The notes under the pieces: model-generated
The model's database searches: none
The model's input: only the letters and a program-made list of their open reading frames with translations
What the model was told of the DNA's origin: nothing
Program-made: the position numbers and the translations under genes
Shown here: positions 1-7,979 of the stretch, piece after piece
Layout: each line of letters opens with the position of its first letter
How positions within the stretch are numbered: the first letter of the stretch is position 1
NCBI RefSeq assembly: GCF_014207435.1
Contig: NZ_JACHGH010000014.1
Span: 24,072 to 88,071 of the forward strand
Direction of reading: 5' to 3'
DNA length: 64,000 nucleotides
DNA from: Salirhabdus euzebyi
GTDB lineage: Bacteria > Bacillota > Bacilli > Bacillales > Alkalibacillaceae

Positions 1-2
1 TT

Positions 3-692
3 TCTTTAAGTGTAATAGTGAGCTCAGGTATTAAATTCCGTCACTTATTTATATTAGGGGCATTGGGGATATTTTTTATTACCATAGCTGTTCCACATTT
101 AGTAACGGATGAAAGAGTAGCCAGATTTACTGGTGCTTATGAACCCTTTGAGGACCCCTCCGATGATGGGTATCACTTGATTCAATCTTATGTCGCAATT
201 GGGACTGGTGGACTAACGGGTGAAGGTCTAGGAGGATCTGTTCAAAAACTTGGCTATTTATTAGAAGCACATACTGATTTTATTATGGCTGTAATCGCTG
301 AGGAACTAGGCTTAGTTGGAGTAGGTATAACGATTGGTCTTCTAGCATTAATTGTTTTAAGGGGTTTATATTTTGCCAAAAAGTGCGAAGATGCCTTTGG
401 ATCCCTTTTAGCCATTGGGATTTCCTGTATGATAGGTATTCAAACATTCATTAATGTAGGGGCAGTAAGTGGCTTATTGCCAATTACAGGAGTTACCCTT
501 CCTTTTATAAGTTACGGGGGTAGTTCTTTGTTAATATTAATGATTTCCATGGGAATATTAAATAATATTGCTATGCAAATTCGTAAAGCCGAATTTACGA
601 ACACAAAACAAACCGAACCAATACCACAACAGTCTAATAATCAAACTGTTGTTTCAATAAGTGAAAGTGGGGGGAAAAGATGGGTGAAATAA
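3..692 (+). CDS. ftsW: SEDS-family peptidoglycan glycosyltransferase FtsW/RodA type, C-terminal part (5' end outside window)
   Basis: The reading frame is open from base 3 to the stop at 690-692, so the gene is cut by the window edge and only about 229 C-terminal residues are visible. They contain the SEDS signature segments PITGVTLPFISYGGSS and HTDFIMAVIAEELG, and several membrane helices. In the family these proteins polymerise lipid II glycan strands together with a class B penicillin-binding protein. The location just before pyc is that of B. subtilis ylaO, the division FtsW, whereas spoVE further along this window is the sporulation paralogue. The last 13 bases overlap the start of pyc, which suggests translational coupling. 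The GTG at 18 is an internal codon, not the real start. Confidence 0.93.
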   Translation, partial: SLSVIVSSGIKFRHLFILGALGIFFITIAVPHLVTDERVARFTGAYEPFEDPSDDGYHLIQSYVAIGTGGLTGEGLGGSVQKLGYLLEAHTDFIMAVIAEELGLVGVGITIGLLALIVLRGLYFAKKCEDAFGSLLAIGISCMIGIQTFINVGAVSGLLPITGVTLPFISYGGSSLLILMISMGILNNIAMQIRKAEFTNTKQTEPIPQQSNNQTVVSISESGGKRWVK

Positions 693-3600
693 AAAAGATT
701 CAAAAGGTACTAGTAGCAAATAGAGGGGAAATAGCTATTCGTGTGTTTAGAGCTTGTACAGAGCTTAATATTCGTACAGTTGCAATTTATTCTCAAGAAG
801 ACACAGGTTCTTTTCACCGCTACAAAGCAGATGAGGCTTATTTGGTAGGACAAGGTAAAAAGCCGATTGATGCGTATTTAGATATTGAAGGTATTATTGA
901 AATTGCAAAGAACGTAGATGTTGATGCTATTCATCCCGGCTACGGTTTTCTATCGGAAAATATTCATTTTGCAAGAAGATGTGAAGAAGAAGGAATTATA
1001 TTTATTGGTCCAAACAGCAAGCATCTTGATATGTTTGGAGATAAAGTAAAAGCTAGGCATCAAGCAATACAAGCAAATATCCCTGTAATACCTGGGAGTA
1101 ATGGACCTGTTACAAGTTTAGAAGAAGTAGAGAACTTCACAGAAGAGCATGGATATCCAATCATTATAAAAGCCTCCCTTGGGGGTGGTGGACGTGGTAT
1201 GCGAATCGTCCGAACGCCAGAATCTTTAAAGGATTCCTTTGAGCGAGCAAAATCTGAAGCAAAAGCGGCTTTTGGTAATGATGAGGTGTATGTAGAAAAG
1301 CTAGTAGAAAACCCTAAACATATTGAAGTTCAAATTCTTGGTGACCACAACGGCAATATTGTTCACCTATATGATCGAGATTGTTCCGTGCAAAGAAGGC
1401 ATCAAAAAGTAGTTGAAGTTGCTCCAAGTGTATCTTTAACGACGGAGTTAAGAGAAAGAATTTGTGAAGCGGCTGTTCAATTAATGGAAAAAGCACAGTA
1501 CATAAATGCTGGAACTGTGGAGTTTTTAGTTACTGATAATGAATTCTTTTTTATAGAAGTTAATCCAAGAGTACAAGTAGAGCATACCATTACGGAATTA
1601 ATTACGGGAGTAGATATTGTACATTCACAAATATTAATTGCAGAAGGACACGATCTTTTTGGCGAAGTAATTGGTATTCCACATCAAGAACATATCAAAA
1701 CAAATGGGTATGCAATTCAATCACGTGTCACAACAGAAGACCCGCTAAATAACTTTATGCCAGATACAGGCAAGATAATGGCATATCGTTCTGGTGGCGG
1801 TTTTGGGGTGAGACTTGATGCAGGTAATGGCTTCCAAGGAGCTGTTATTTCACCTTATTATGATTCCCTACTCGTGAAAGTATCCACATGGGCCCTATCT
1901 TTTGATAAAGCGGCTAAAAAAATGGTGAGAAATTTAAAGGAATTCCGGATTCGTGGAATTAAAACAAACATTCCGTTTTTAGAGAACGTTATTCAGAATG
2001 AAAAGTTTTTGTCTGGGGATTATAACACGACGTTCATTGATCAATCACCTGAGCTATTTGTATTCCCGAAAAGGAAAGACCGTGGAACCAAAATGCTAAC
2101 GTACATTGGCGATGTAACTGTTAATGGTTATGAAGGAATGACTCAAAAGAAAAAACCAGCCTTTCCGAAACCACGTGTCCCTAAAATAAAGCATTCAGAT
2201 CCAATTCCTACTGGTACCAAACAAATATTAGACGAAAAAGGACCAGAGGGTCTTGCCAATTGGTTATTGGACCAAAAGGAAGTTTTATTAACAGATACTA
2301 CTTTCCGTGATGCACATCAATCACTATTAGCAACTAGATTTAGAACAAAAGATTTATTACAAATTGCGGAACCAACGGCACGATTATTGCCTAATTTGTT
2401 TTCTGTAGAAATGTGGGGAGGGGCTACATTTGATGTTGCCTACCGCTTTTTAAAAGAAGACCCTTGGGATCGTTTATTAAAACTTAGAGAAAAAATGCCA
2501 AATGTACTATTTCAAATGTTGCTCCGAGCTAGCAATGCAGTTGGATACAAGAACTATCCTGACAATGTTATCAAAGAGTTTGTTGAGAAGAGTAGTAGTG
2601 CTGGCATAGATGTATTTCGAATTTTTGATAGTTTGAATTGGGTAGAAGGTATGAAACTGGCAATTGAAGCAGTTCGTGAAAATAACAAAGTTGCAGAAGC
2701 TGCAATCTGTTATACAGGAGATATACTAAATAGTAGTCGTACAAAATATGACTTAAACTACTACAAAAACATGGCAAAGGAATTGGAAAAATCAGGAGCA
2801 CATATTTTAGGAATTAAGGATATGGCAGGACTTTTAAAACCTGAAGCCGCCTACCAACTTATTTCTAGCTTAAAAGATACCGTGCAAATACCAATCCATT
2901 TGCACACCCATGACACGAGCGGCAACGGTATTTTTACATATGCTCGAGCTATCGATGCTGGTGTTGATGTTGTGGATGTTGCGTGTGGCCCGATGGCAGG
3001 TTTAACGTCACAGCCTAGTGCTAACAGCTTATTTTACGCTCTTGATCATCATGAAAGGCAACCAAAAGTTAACATCGGTTCATATGAAAAAATAGGCCAT
3101 TATTGGGAAGATGTAAGGAAGTTTTATCACGAGTTTGAAAGTGGTATGATGTCTCCGCATTCAGAGGTTTATGAACACGAAATGCCTGGTGGTCAATATA
3201 GCAATTTACAGCAACAAGCAAAAGCAGTAGGTCTAGAACATAGATGGGACGATGTGAAACGAATGTACCGCCGAGTAAACGAGTTATTCGGTGATATTGT
3301 AAAAGTAACCCCATCATCTAAAGTAGTAGGCGATATGGCTTTATATATGGTTCAAAATGAATTAACAGTGGATGATATTTATGATCGTGGGGAAACACTT
3401 GATTTTCCAGATAGTGTAGTTGAGTTTTTCCGTGGAGATTTAGGTCAACCATACCAAGGTTTTCCACAGGAACTTCAACGAATTATTTTAAAAGGTCGTA
3501 AACCACTAACGGTAAGGCCAGGAGAGCTCATGCAAAATATTGATTTTAAGGAAATGCAAGAATCCTTGTTCCAAAAATTAGATCGCCAAGTGACAAGCTT

Positions 3601-4123
3601 TGATTTAATAAGCTATGCACTATACCCGAAAGTGTTTATGGATTATAACAAATTTTATAATCACTATGGTGACATGTCTGTGTTGGATACCCCTACTTTC
3701 TTCTACGGTATGCGTTTAGGTGAGGAGATTGAAGTGGAAATTGAACAAGGTAAAACATTAATTGTTAAGCTTGTGTCGGTTGGAGAACCTCAACAAAATG
3801 GAATGCGAGTCATCTATTTTGAATTAAACGGACAGCCGCGTGAAGTTGTGGTTCCAGATAGAAGCATAAAGGATGTCGTGCAGGAACGTCCAAAGGCTGA
3901 TAAAGGCAATGGTAATCATATTGGGGCAACGATGCCTGGGACGGTAATAAAAGTAATTGTAGAAAAAGGGGAAAAAGTGAATAAAGGTGATCACCTCATG
4001 ATCACGGAAGCAATGAAAATGGAAACAACTGTTCAAGCCCCTTTTGAAGGGAAAATCAAGGAAATATATGTGAAAAGTAATGACGCGATAGGAACAGGAG
4101 ATTTACTAATTGAAATGGAATAA
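680..4123 (+). CDS. pyc: Pyruvate carboxylase
   Basis: Converts pyruvate, bicarbonate and ATP to oxaloacetate, the main route for refilling the TCA cycle in Bacilli. The 1147 residues match the usual single-chain length. The order is biotin carboxylase (about 1-455, with the glycine-rich ATP loop KASLGGGGRGMRIV and the EVNPRVQVEHT motif), carboxyltransferase (about 530-800, starting at LLTDTTFRDAHQS, with metal-binding HLHTHD), an allosteric linker, and a C-terminal biotin carrier domain with AMKM and biotinyl Lys1113. The ATG at 680 follows a GGGGG-rich ribosome site and lies inside the end of ftsW. No separate promoter is evident between the two. A strong terminator follows. Confidence 0.98.
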   Translation: MGEIKKIQKVLVANRGEIAIRVFRACTELNIRTVAIYSQEDTGSFHRYKADEAYLVGQGKKPIDAYLDIEGIIEIAKNVDVDAIHPGYGFLSENIHFARRCEEEGIIFIGPNSKHLDMFGDKVKARHQAIQANIPVIPGSNGPVTSLEEVENFTEEHGYPIIIKASLGGGGRGMRIVRTPESLKDSFERAKSEAKAAFGNDEVYVEKLVENPKHIEVQILGDHNGNIVHLYDRDCSVQRRHQKVVEVAPSVSLTTELRERICEAAVQLMEKAQYINAGTVEFLVTDNEFFFIEVNPRVQVEHTITELITGVDIVHSQILIAEGHDLFGEVIGIPHQEHIKTNGYAIQSRVTTEDPLNNFMPDTGKIMAYRSGGGFGVRLDAGNGFQGAVISPYYDSLLVKVSTWALSFDKAAKKMVRNLKEFRIRGIKTNIPFLENVIQNEKFLSGDYNTTFIDQSPELFVFPKRKDRGTKMLTYIGDVTVNGYEGMTQKKKPAFPKPRVPKIKHSDPIPTGTKQILDEKGPEGLANWLLDQKEVLLTDTTFRDAHQSLLATRFRTKDLLQIAEPTARLLPNLFSVEMWGGATFDVAYRFLKEDPWDRLLKLREKMPNVLFQMLLRASNAVGYKNYPDNVIKEFVEKSSSAGIDVFRIFDSLNWVEGMKLAIEAVRENNKVAEAAICYTGDILNSSRTKYDLNYYKNMAKELEKSGAHILGIKDMAGLLKPEAAYQLISSLKDTVQIPIHLHTHDTSGNGIFTYARAIDAGVDVVDVACGPMAGLTSQPSANSLFYALDHHERQPKVNIGSYEKIGHYWEDVRKFYHEFESGMMSPHSEVYEHEMPGGQYSNLQQQAKAVGLEHRWDDVKRMYRRVNELFGDIVKVTPSSKVVGDMALYMVQNELTVDDIYDRGETLDFPDSVVEFFRGDLGQPYQGFPQELQRIILKGRKPLTVRPGELMQNIDFKEMQESLFQKLDRQVTSFDLISYALYPKVFMDYNKFYNHYGDMSVLDTPTFFYGMRLGEEIEVEIEQGKTLIVKLVSVGEPQQNGMRVIYFELNGQPREVVVPDRSIKDVVQERPKADKGNGNHIGATMPGTVIKVIVEKGEKVNKGDHLMITEAMKMETTVQAPFEGKIKEIYVKSNDAIGTGDLLIEME

Positions 4124-4130
4124 GGTATAG

Positions 4131-4172
4131 AAAAAAGCTCTGATTCCTTTATAAAGGAATCAGAGCTTTTTT
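4131..4172. terminator. Bidirectional intrinsic terminator between pyc and ctaA
   Basis: A near-perfect hairpin (AGCTCTGATTCCTTT / AAAGGAATCAGAGCT, loop ATA) is flanked by an A run and a T run. It can therefore end transcription both of pyc from the left and of ctaA from the right. Confidence 0.93.
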
Positions 4173-4182
4173 CCTGTGTCCG

Positions 4183-5094
4183 TTACTTTTTTTCATATTG
4201 TCTACTTCTGTTGGACAAAAGAACAAAATAGCTTAAAAGTCCAAAGAAGCAACAGATAACAAGAGCATGTAACAATGCAATGTATAAATTAAGAATGGTA
4301 AAAATAATGAGAGCACCTAATAGTACTTGTGAAAAAATAAAAAGGAAGGCAATGGTCCACCCATACATCATCACTTTTTGATGACGATAGTTTTTAATAA
4401 TACGGATGTATAAGTAAACTACCCATATAAATAGAATCCCTGCGGCTGCACGATGTCCCATTTGTATCCATTGGTCAAAACGCAAATCAAACAAGGTAGA
4501 ACTGTTGTCGCATAGTGGCCAATCTTTACATACTAGACTTGCATTCACGTGACGAACGAGGGCACCAGTATATACAACTATTAATGTATAAACCGTTAAG
4601 GCATAAAATTGTCTTCGCATCTTTTTATCAATAATTAATGATTTTGCATCAAATTTCTTATCTATCTCAAAAATTAATAAAGTAAGCAAGAAGACTGCAG
4701 CAAAGGAAATAAGAGAAATACCGAAATGCATTGCTAGTACAAAATCAGACTGAGACCAGACAACTGCAGCTGCACCAATTAATCCTTGCAAAACAAGAAA
4801 GAAAATAGATATAAAGGATAATAGCTTTGTTTCACGTACGTTCCCATAATACTTCCAAGCTAATATGGATAAAGCTAAAACTAGGATGCCTACAGTTCCC
4901 GATACTAATCGGTGACTAAGCTCAATAAGTAATTCAGGTGAAATTTTGGTAGGGACTAACTCCCCATCACATAAAGGCCAAGTACGTCCACAACCTAAAC
5001 CTGATTCGGTTTTGGTAACGAGTGCACCACCGACTAGTACGAATAGCATACCAATAGTTGATAATACAGAAAGCCATTTTAATAATTTAATCAT
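4183..5094 (-). CDS. ctaA: Heme A synthase
   Basis: Membrane monooxygenase that oxidises the C8 methyl group of heme O to the formyl group of heme A, needed by the caa3 oxidase encoded next door. The 303 residues hold about eight membrane helices in two similar halves. The two extracytoplasmic cysteine pairs typical of the Bacillus enzyme are visible as CGRTWPLC (Cys35 and Cys42) and, in the second half, CKDWPLC. The histidine motifs ELSHRLVSG and GHRAAAG carry heme-ligand candidates. It is transcribed away from ctaB, as in B. subtilis. The ATG at 5094 has an AGGTAATGAAAG-type ribosome site. Confidence 0.97.
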   Translation of the reverse strand: MIKLLKWLSVLSTIGMLFVLVGGALVTKTESGLGCGRTWPLCDGELVPTKISPELLIELSHRLVSGTVGILVLALSILAWKYYGNVRETKLLSFISIFFLVLQGLIGAAAVVWSQSDFVLAMHFGISLISFAAVFLLTLLIFEIDKKFDAKSLIIDKKMRRQFYALTVYTLIVVYTGALVRHVNASLVCKDWPLCDNSSTLFDLRFDQWIQMGHRAAAGILFIWVVYLYIRIIKNYRHQKVMMYGWTIAFLFIFSQVLLGALIIFTILNLYIALLHALVICCFFGLLSYFVLLSNRSRQYEKK

Positions 5095-5552
5095 CTTTCA
5101 TTACCTGCCATTCTACTAGAAGTCAATCATGTCCATACTAATACAAAACAAGCTAAAAAACAAAAGAATTTTTTGTGAACTACCTCTTACACTGATTATA
5201 GCAACAACAAATATCAATTATTTTTCATATAACTTGTTAAGAAAAACTTGCATTGTGTTTATATGTTTGCTAGAAATAAATAGTGGTAAATTACTGATGG
5301 GAATTAACTTTTACCACATTTGTCCAATATAGGAACTTATCGGTTTTTTGATGATATTTTCCTGGATGTTCACAAAAATGTCACACACTAGACTTAATTG
5401 TGTGATTAAATAGATGTAAAAGGTTTTCCATGATACAATATAATTGTTTGCTTGTGCTTAATTAGGTAAAACCGATAATAGGTTACAAAACCGTTCAAAA
5501 TGACAACAAGATTATGATTTTTCACAATAATTTCGAACCCTGAATTTGGTAT

Positions 5553-5580
5553 TTGATAGTGGGTATACGCACAATATAAT
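5553..5580 (+). promoter_or_regulatory. Sigma A-type promoter of ctaB
   Basis: TTGATA at 5553-5558 and TATAAT at 5575-5580 are separated by 16 bases. A TTGTGAA heptamer lies at 5521-5527, just upstream of the -35 element, where an activator could work. Confidence 0.65.
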
Positions 5581-5615
5581 AGAACGTTATAATTAAGGTC
5601 GGGTTTTAACGTTAA

Positions 5616-5627
5616 TTGTCGAAAGTA
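5616..5627 (+). promoter_or_regulatory. Spo0A-box-like site in the ctaB leader
   Basis: TTGTCGAAAGTA contains the TGTCGAA core of the Spo0A box. It lies about 35 bases downstream of the predicted -10 element and about 22 bases before the start codon, a position suited to repression. The same 12 bases occur at 18472-18483. Confidence 0.4.
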
Positions 5628-5649
5628 CAGAGCAACGGAGAGGAAGGTT

Positions 5650-6606
5650 ATGATGAATAACCCTAGAACCTTTAATACAGCATCACAAATAGCAGAACCA
5701 TCAACGAAGGGCCAGAGTAGTACAACTTCCACTACCACTTTGTGGTCTGATTTTTTGGCGTTGATTAAAATAGGAATAATTAATTCTAATTTAATGACAA
5801 CTTTTGCGGGATTTTGGCTAGCCTTATATTATACAAACTCTTCCTTCTTTGCTCATTGGGAAACGTTTCTATTGACAATGTTTGGAACAGCTTCTCTAAT
5901 TGCTGGGGGATGTATAATCAATAATTATTATGATCGGGACATTGATATCGTTATGAAACGAACGAAACAACGTCCAACGGTTACCGGAACTATATCAGAA
6001 CAGAATATTTTAATAATGGGAATTGGTTTTACCGCTCTCGGAGTCATTTTATTGTTATTAACTACTTGGCTTGCAGCCGTGGTTGGTTTACTAGGCTGGT
6101 TTGCTTATGTTGTTTTATATACGATGTGGACAAAAAGACGTTACACATTAAACACCGCTATTGGTAGTATTTCTGGTGCAGCACCACCATTAATTGGTTG
6201 GTTTGCAGTCGATGCAACATTTCATCCAGTAGCTTTTGTGTTGTTTTTAATTTTGTTTATTTGGCAAACACCTCACTTTTTGTCGTTAGCCATGATGAAA
6301 ATGAAGGAATACAAGGAAGCTGGTATTCCGATGTTACCTGTCGTACATGGCTTTGAAATCACAAAAAGACAAATAGCTATATATACGGTTTGTTTGTTGC
6401 CATTACCGCTTTACCTAATTTCGTTGGGCCCAATCTTTTTAACGATTGCTACTATATTAAATGTAGGTTGGCTTGCTTTATCAATTAGCGGCTTTTTTGT
6501 GAAGGATGATGTAAAATGGGCTAAGTGGATGTTCATCTATTCTCTTAACTATTTAACAATCATTTCACTTGTAATGGTTGGTGTGACGATTCCATCATTT
6601 TTTTAA
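5650..6606 (+). CDS. ctaB: Protoheme IX farnesyltransferase (heme O synthase)
   Basis: Transfers a farnesyl group to heme B to make heme O, the substrate of CtaA. The 318-residue protein is a UbiA-family prenyltransferase with about eight to nine membrane helices. Its aspartate-rich prenyl-diphosphate motif is visible as NNYYDRDIDIVMKRT, and the second conserved stretch is KMKEYKEAGIPMLP. The start has a GGAGAGGAAGG ribosome site and either of two adjacent ATG codons (5650 or 5653) could be used. It is followed by a 168-base gap and then the oxidase structural genes, so it may be read through or separately promoted. Confidence 0.96.
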   Translation: MMNNPRTFNTASQIAEPSTKGQSSTTSTTTLWSDFLALIKIGIINSNLMTTFAGFWLALYYTNSSFFAHWETFLLTMFGTASLIAGGCIINNYYDRDIDIVMKRTKQRPTVTGTISEQNILIMGIGFTALGVILLLLTTWLAAVVGLLGWFAYVVLYTMWTKRRYTLNTAIGSISGAAPPLIGWFAVDATFHPVAFVLFLILFIWQTPHFLSLAMMKMKEYKEAGIPMLPVVHGFEITKRQIAIYTVCLLPLPLYLISLGPIFLTIATILNVGWLALSISGFFVKDDVKWAKWMFIYSLNYLTIISLVMVGVTIPSFF

Positions 6607-6692
6607 TACTATCTAAACATGTATGAGTCGATGATAGTGTATGTAAGTCATTCGCCAATAACAGGGCGACAAAATAAGATTTATTTAATAAA

Positions 6693-6723
6693 ATTAGGAA
6701 AGTTAATCACTTGCTTTCCTAAT
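6693..6723 (+). promoter_or_regulatory. Perfect 10-base inverted repeat ahead of ctaC
   Basis: ATTAGGAAAG at 6693-6702 and CTTTCCTAAT at 6714-6723 form a hairpin with an 11-base loop. No T run follows, so it is not a typical terminator. A TATAAT-like box begins just downstream (6725), which would place the repeat across the promoter of ctaCDEF. It could be an operator or an RNA-stabilising or processing hairpin; the sequence does not decide. Confidence 0.4.
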
Positions 6724-6774
6724 TCTATAATAAATATATAAATCACATAAAAAGAGAAAGAGGGGTATTAATTC

Positions 6775-7929
6775 ATGAAAGGATGGATGGGACGGTTTCG
6801 CGCTCTATTTTTACTTAGTAGTTTAGCGCTTGTTTTATCAGGCTGCGGGAAACCATACTTAAGTGCCTTACAACCTAAAGGTGAAGGGGCAGATATGATT
6901 TATGACCTTATGATGTTAAGTGTCATAATAATGGCCTTTGTATTCTTGGTTGTAATGATCATTTATACTATAGTGATTGTCCGTTTTCGTCAGAAAAAAG
7001 GGCAAGAGGACTTTGTTCCAAAGCAAGTGGAAGGAAATCACTTGTTAGAGACAGTTTGGACAGTTATTCCAATTATTTTACTTCTTATCTTGGCAGTACC
7101 TACTGTTCAGTACACGTTTGCATTAGCTGATACAACACCAGAAACAGAAGATGGTGAACCTGTCGAAGATGCATTGTGGATTGATGTTACTGGTAACCAA
7201 TACTGGTGGCATTTTGATTACAGAGATTTGGAAATCCAAACGAGTCAAGATTTATACATTCCAACAGATAGAAGAGTATATATTAAGTTAAGTTCTAATG
7301 ATGTCATCCATTCATTCTGGGTACCATCAATCTCCGGTAAAATGGATACTAATCCGGGGAAAAATGAAAACGAAATGTTTATACATGCTTATGAAGAAGG
7401 CGTATTCTGGGGGCACTGTGCCGAATTTTGTGGGCCTTCCCATTCTCTAATGGACTTTAGAGTGGTAGCAGTAAGTCCAGGAGAGTTTGATGAGTGGGTT
7501 GCAGACATGCAAGCGGTTGATCCTGAGGCAGTACCTGAAAATCCTGTTGCTGCAGAGGGTAAAGATTTGTTCCAAGAAAATAGCTGTTTAGCTTGTCACG
7601 CAATTGGTTCATCACCTGCAGCTGTAGGTCCAAACGTAACTAGCTTTGGTGATCGTTCTAAGATTGCGGGTATTTTACCATATGACAAAGAACATCTGGT
7701 TAGCTGGATTTTAGATCCAGAACAACATAAGCCTGGGAACTTAATGACAGGCAAATATCCAATGCCTTCAAAAGAGGATGCGGAAAAAATTGCAGAATAT
7801 TTAATGTCATTACAACCAAGTGATATTGGTCCAGATGATGCAGAAGACGGCGAATACATTCAGCCTAAGCCAAAAGAAGAGACAGAAGCTGAAGGTGACG
7901 AAGCCGAAGAAGATACAAACGAAGAATAA
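6775..7929 (+). CDS. ctaC: Cytochrome caa3 oxidase subunit II with fused cytochrome c domain
   Basis: Receives electrons from cytochrome c and passes them to CuA and then to subunit I. The protein starts with a lipoprotein signal (LSGC, lipid-modified Cys24 predicted), followed by two membrane helices and an external cupredoxin domain. The CuA ligands lie in HCAEFCGPSHSLM (Cys215, Cys219, His223, Met226). A C-terminal cytochrome c domain has CLACH at 271-275, which makes this a caa3-type rather than a quinol oxidase. The last 30 residues are strongly acidic. At 384 residues it is slightly longer than the B. subtilis protein because of this tail. ATG with an AGAGGGG-type ribosome site; first gene of ctaCDEF. 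Confidence 0.97.
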   Translation: MKGWMGRFRALFLLSSLALVLSGCGKPYLSALQPKGEGADMIYDLMMLSVIIMAFVFLVVMIIYTIVIVRFRQKKGQEDFVPKQVEGNHLLETVWTVIPIILLLILAVPTVQYTFALADTTPETEDGEPVEDALWIDVTGNQYWWHFDYRDLEIQTSQDLYIPTDRRVYIKLSSNDVIHSFWVPSISGKMDTNPGKNENEMFIHAYEEGVFWGHCAEFCGPSHSLMDFRVVAVSPGEFDEWVADMQAVDPEAVPENPVAAEGKDLFQENSCLACHAIGSSPAAVGPNVTSFGDRSKIAGILPYDKEHLVSWILDPEQHKPGNLMTGKYPMPSKEDAEKIAEYLMSLQPSDIGPDDAEDGEYIQPKPKEETEAEGDEAEEDTNEE

Positions 7930-7979
7930 TACTTAAATAAATTGTTTAGGTAATGATGTCTTAAGGGAGGTTAATAGGT

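Larger units (their letters stand above)
5095..5649. other. Divergent control region between ctaA and ctaB
   Basis: These 555 bases hold no convincing gene; the longest frame (5129-5332, +) lacks a ribosome site and family resemblance. There are three TTGTGAA heptamers, at 5173-5179 (+), 5369-5375 (-) and 5521-5527 (-). They resemble the TTTGTGAAT core reported for ResD, the respiration regulator that activates the cta genes in B. subtilis. A sigma A promoter for ctaB and a Spo0A-box-like site are listed separately. ResD binding is inference from the motif and the neighbouring genes. Confidence 0.6.

Noticed and set aside
5129..5332. Plus-strand frame of 67 codons between ctaA and ctaB
   Set aside because: No ribosome site, no recognisable family, and within a regulatory region.
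5381..5405. TCACAC...GTGTGA inverted repeat, considered as an Fnr site
   Set aside because: The Fnr order is TGTGA then TCACA with six bases between; here the arms are reversed in order and 13 bases apart.
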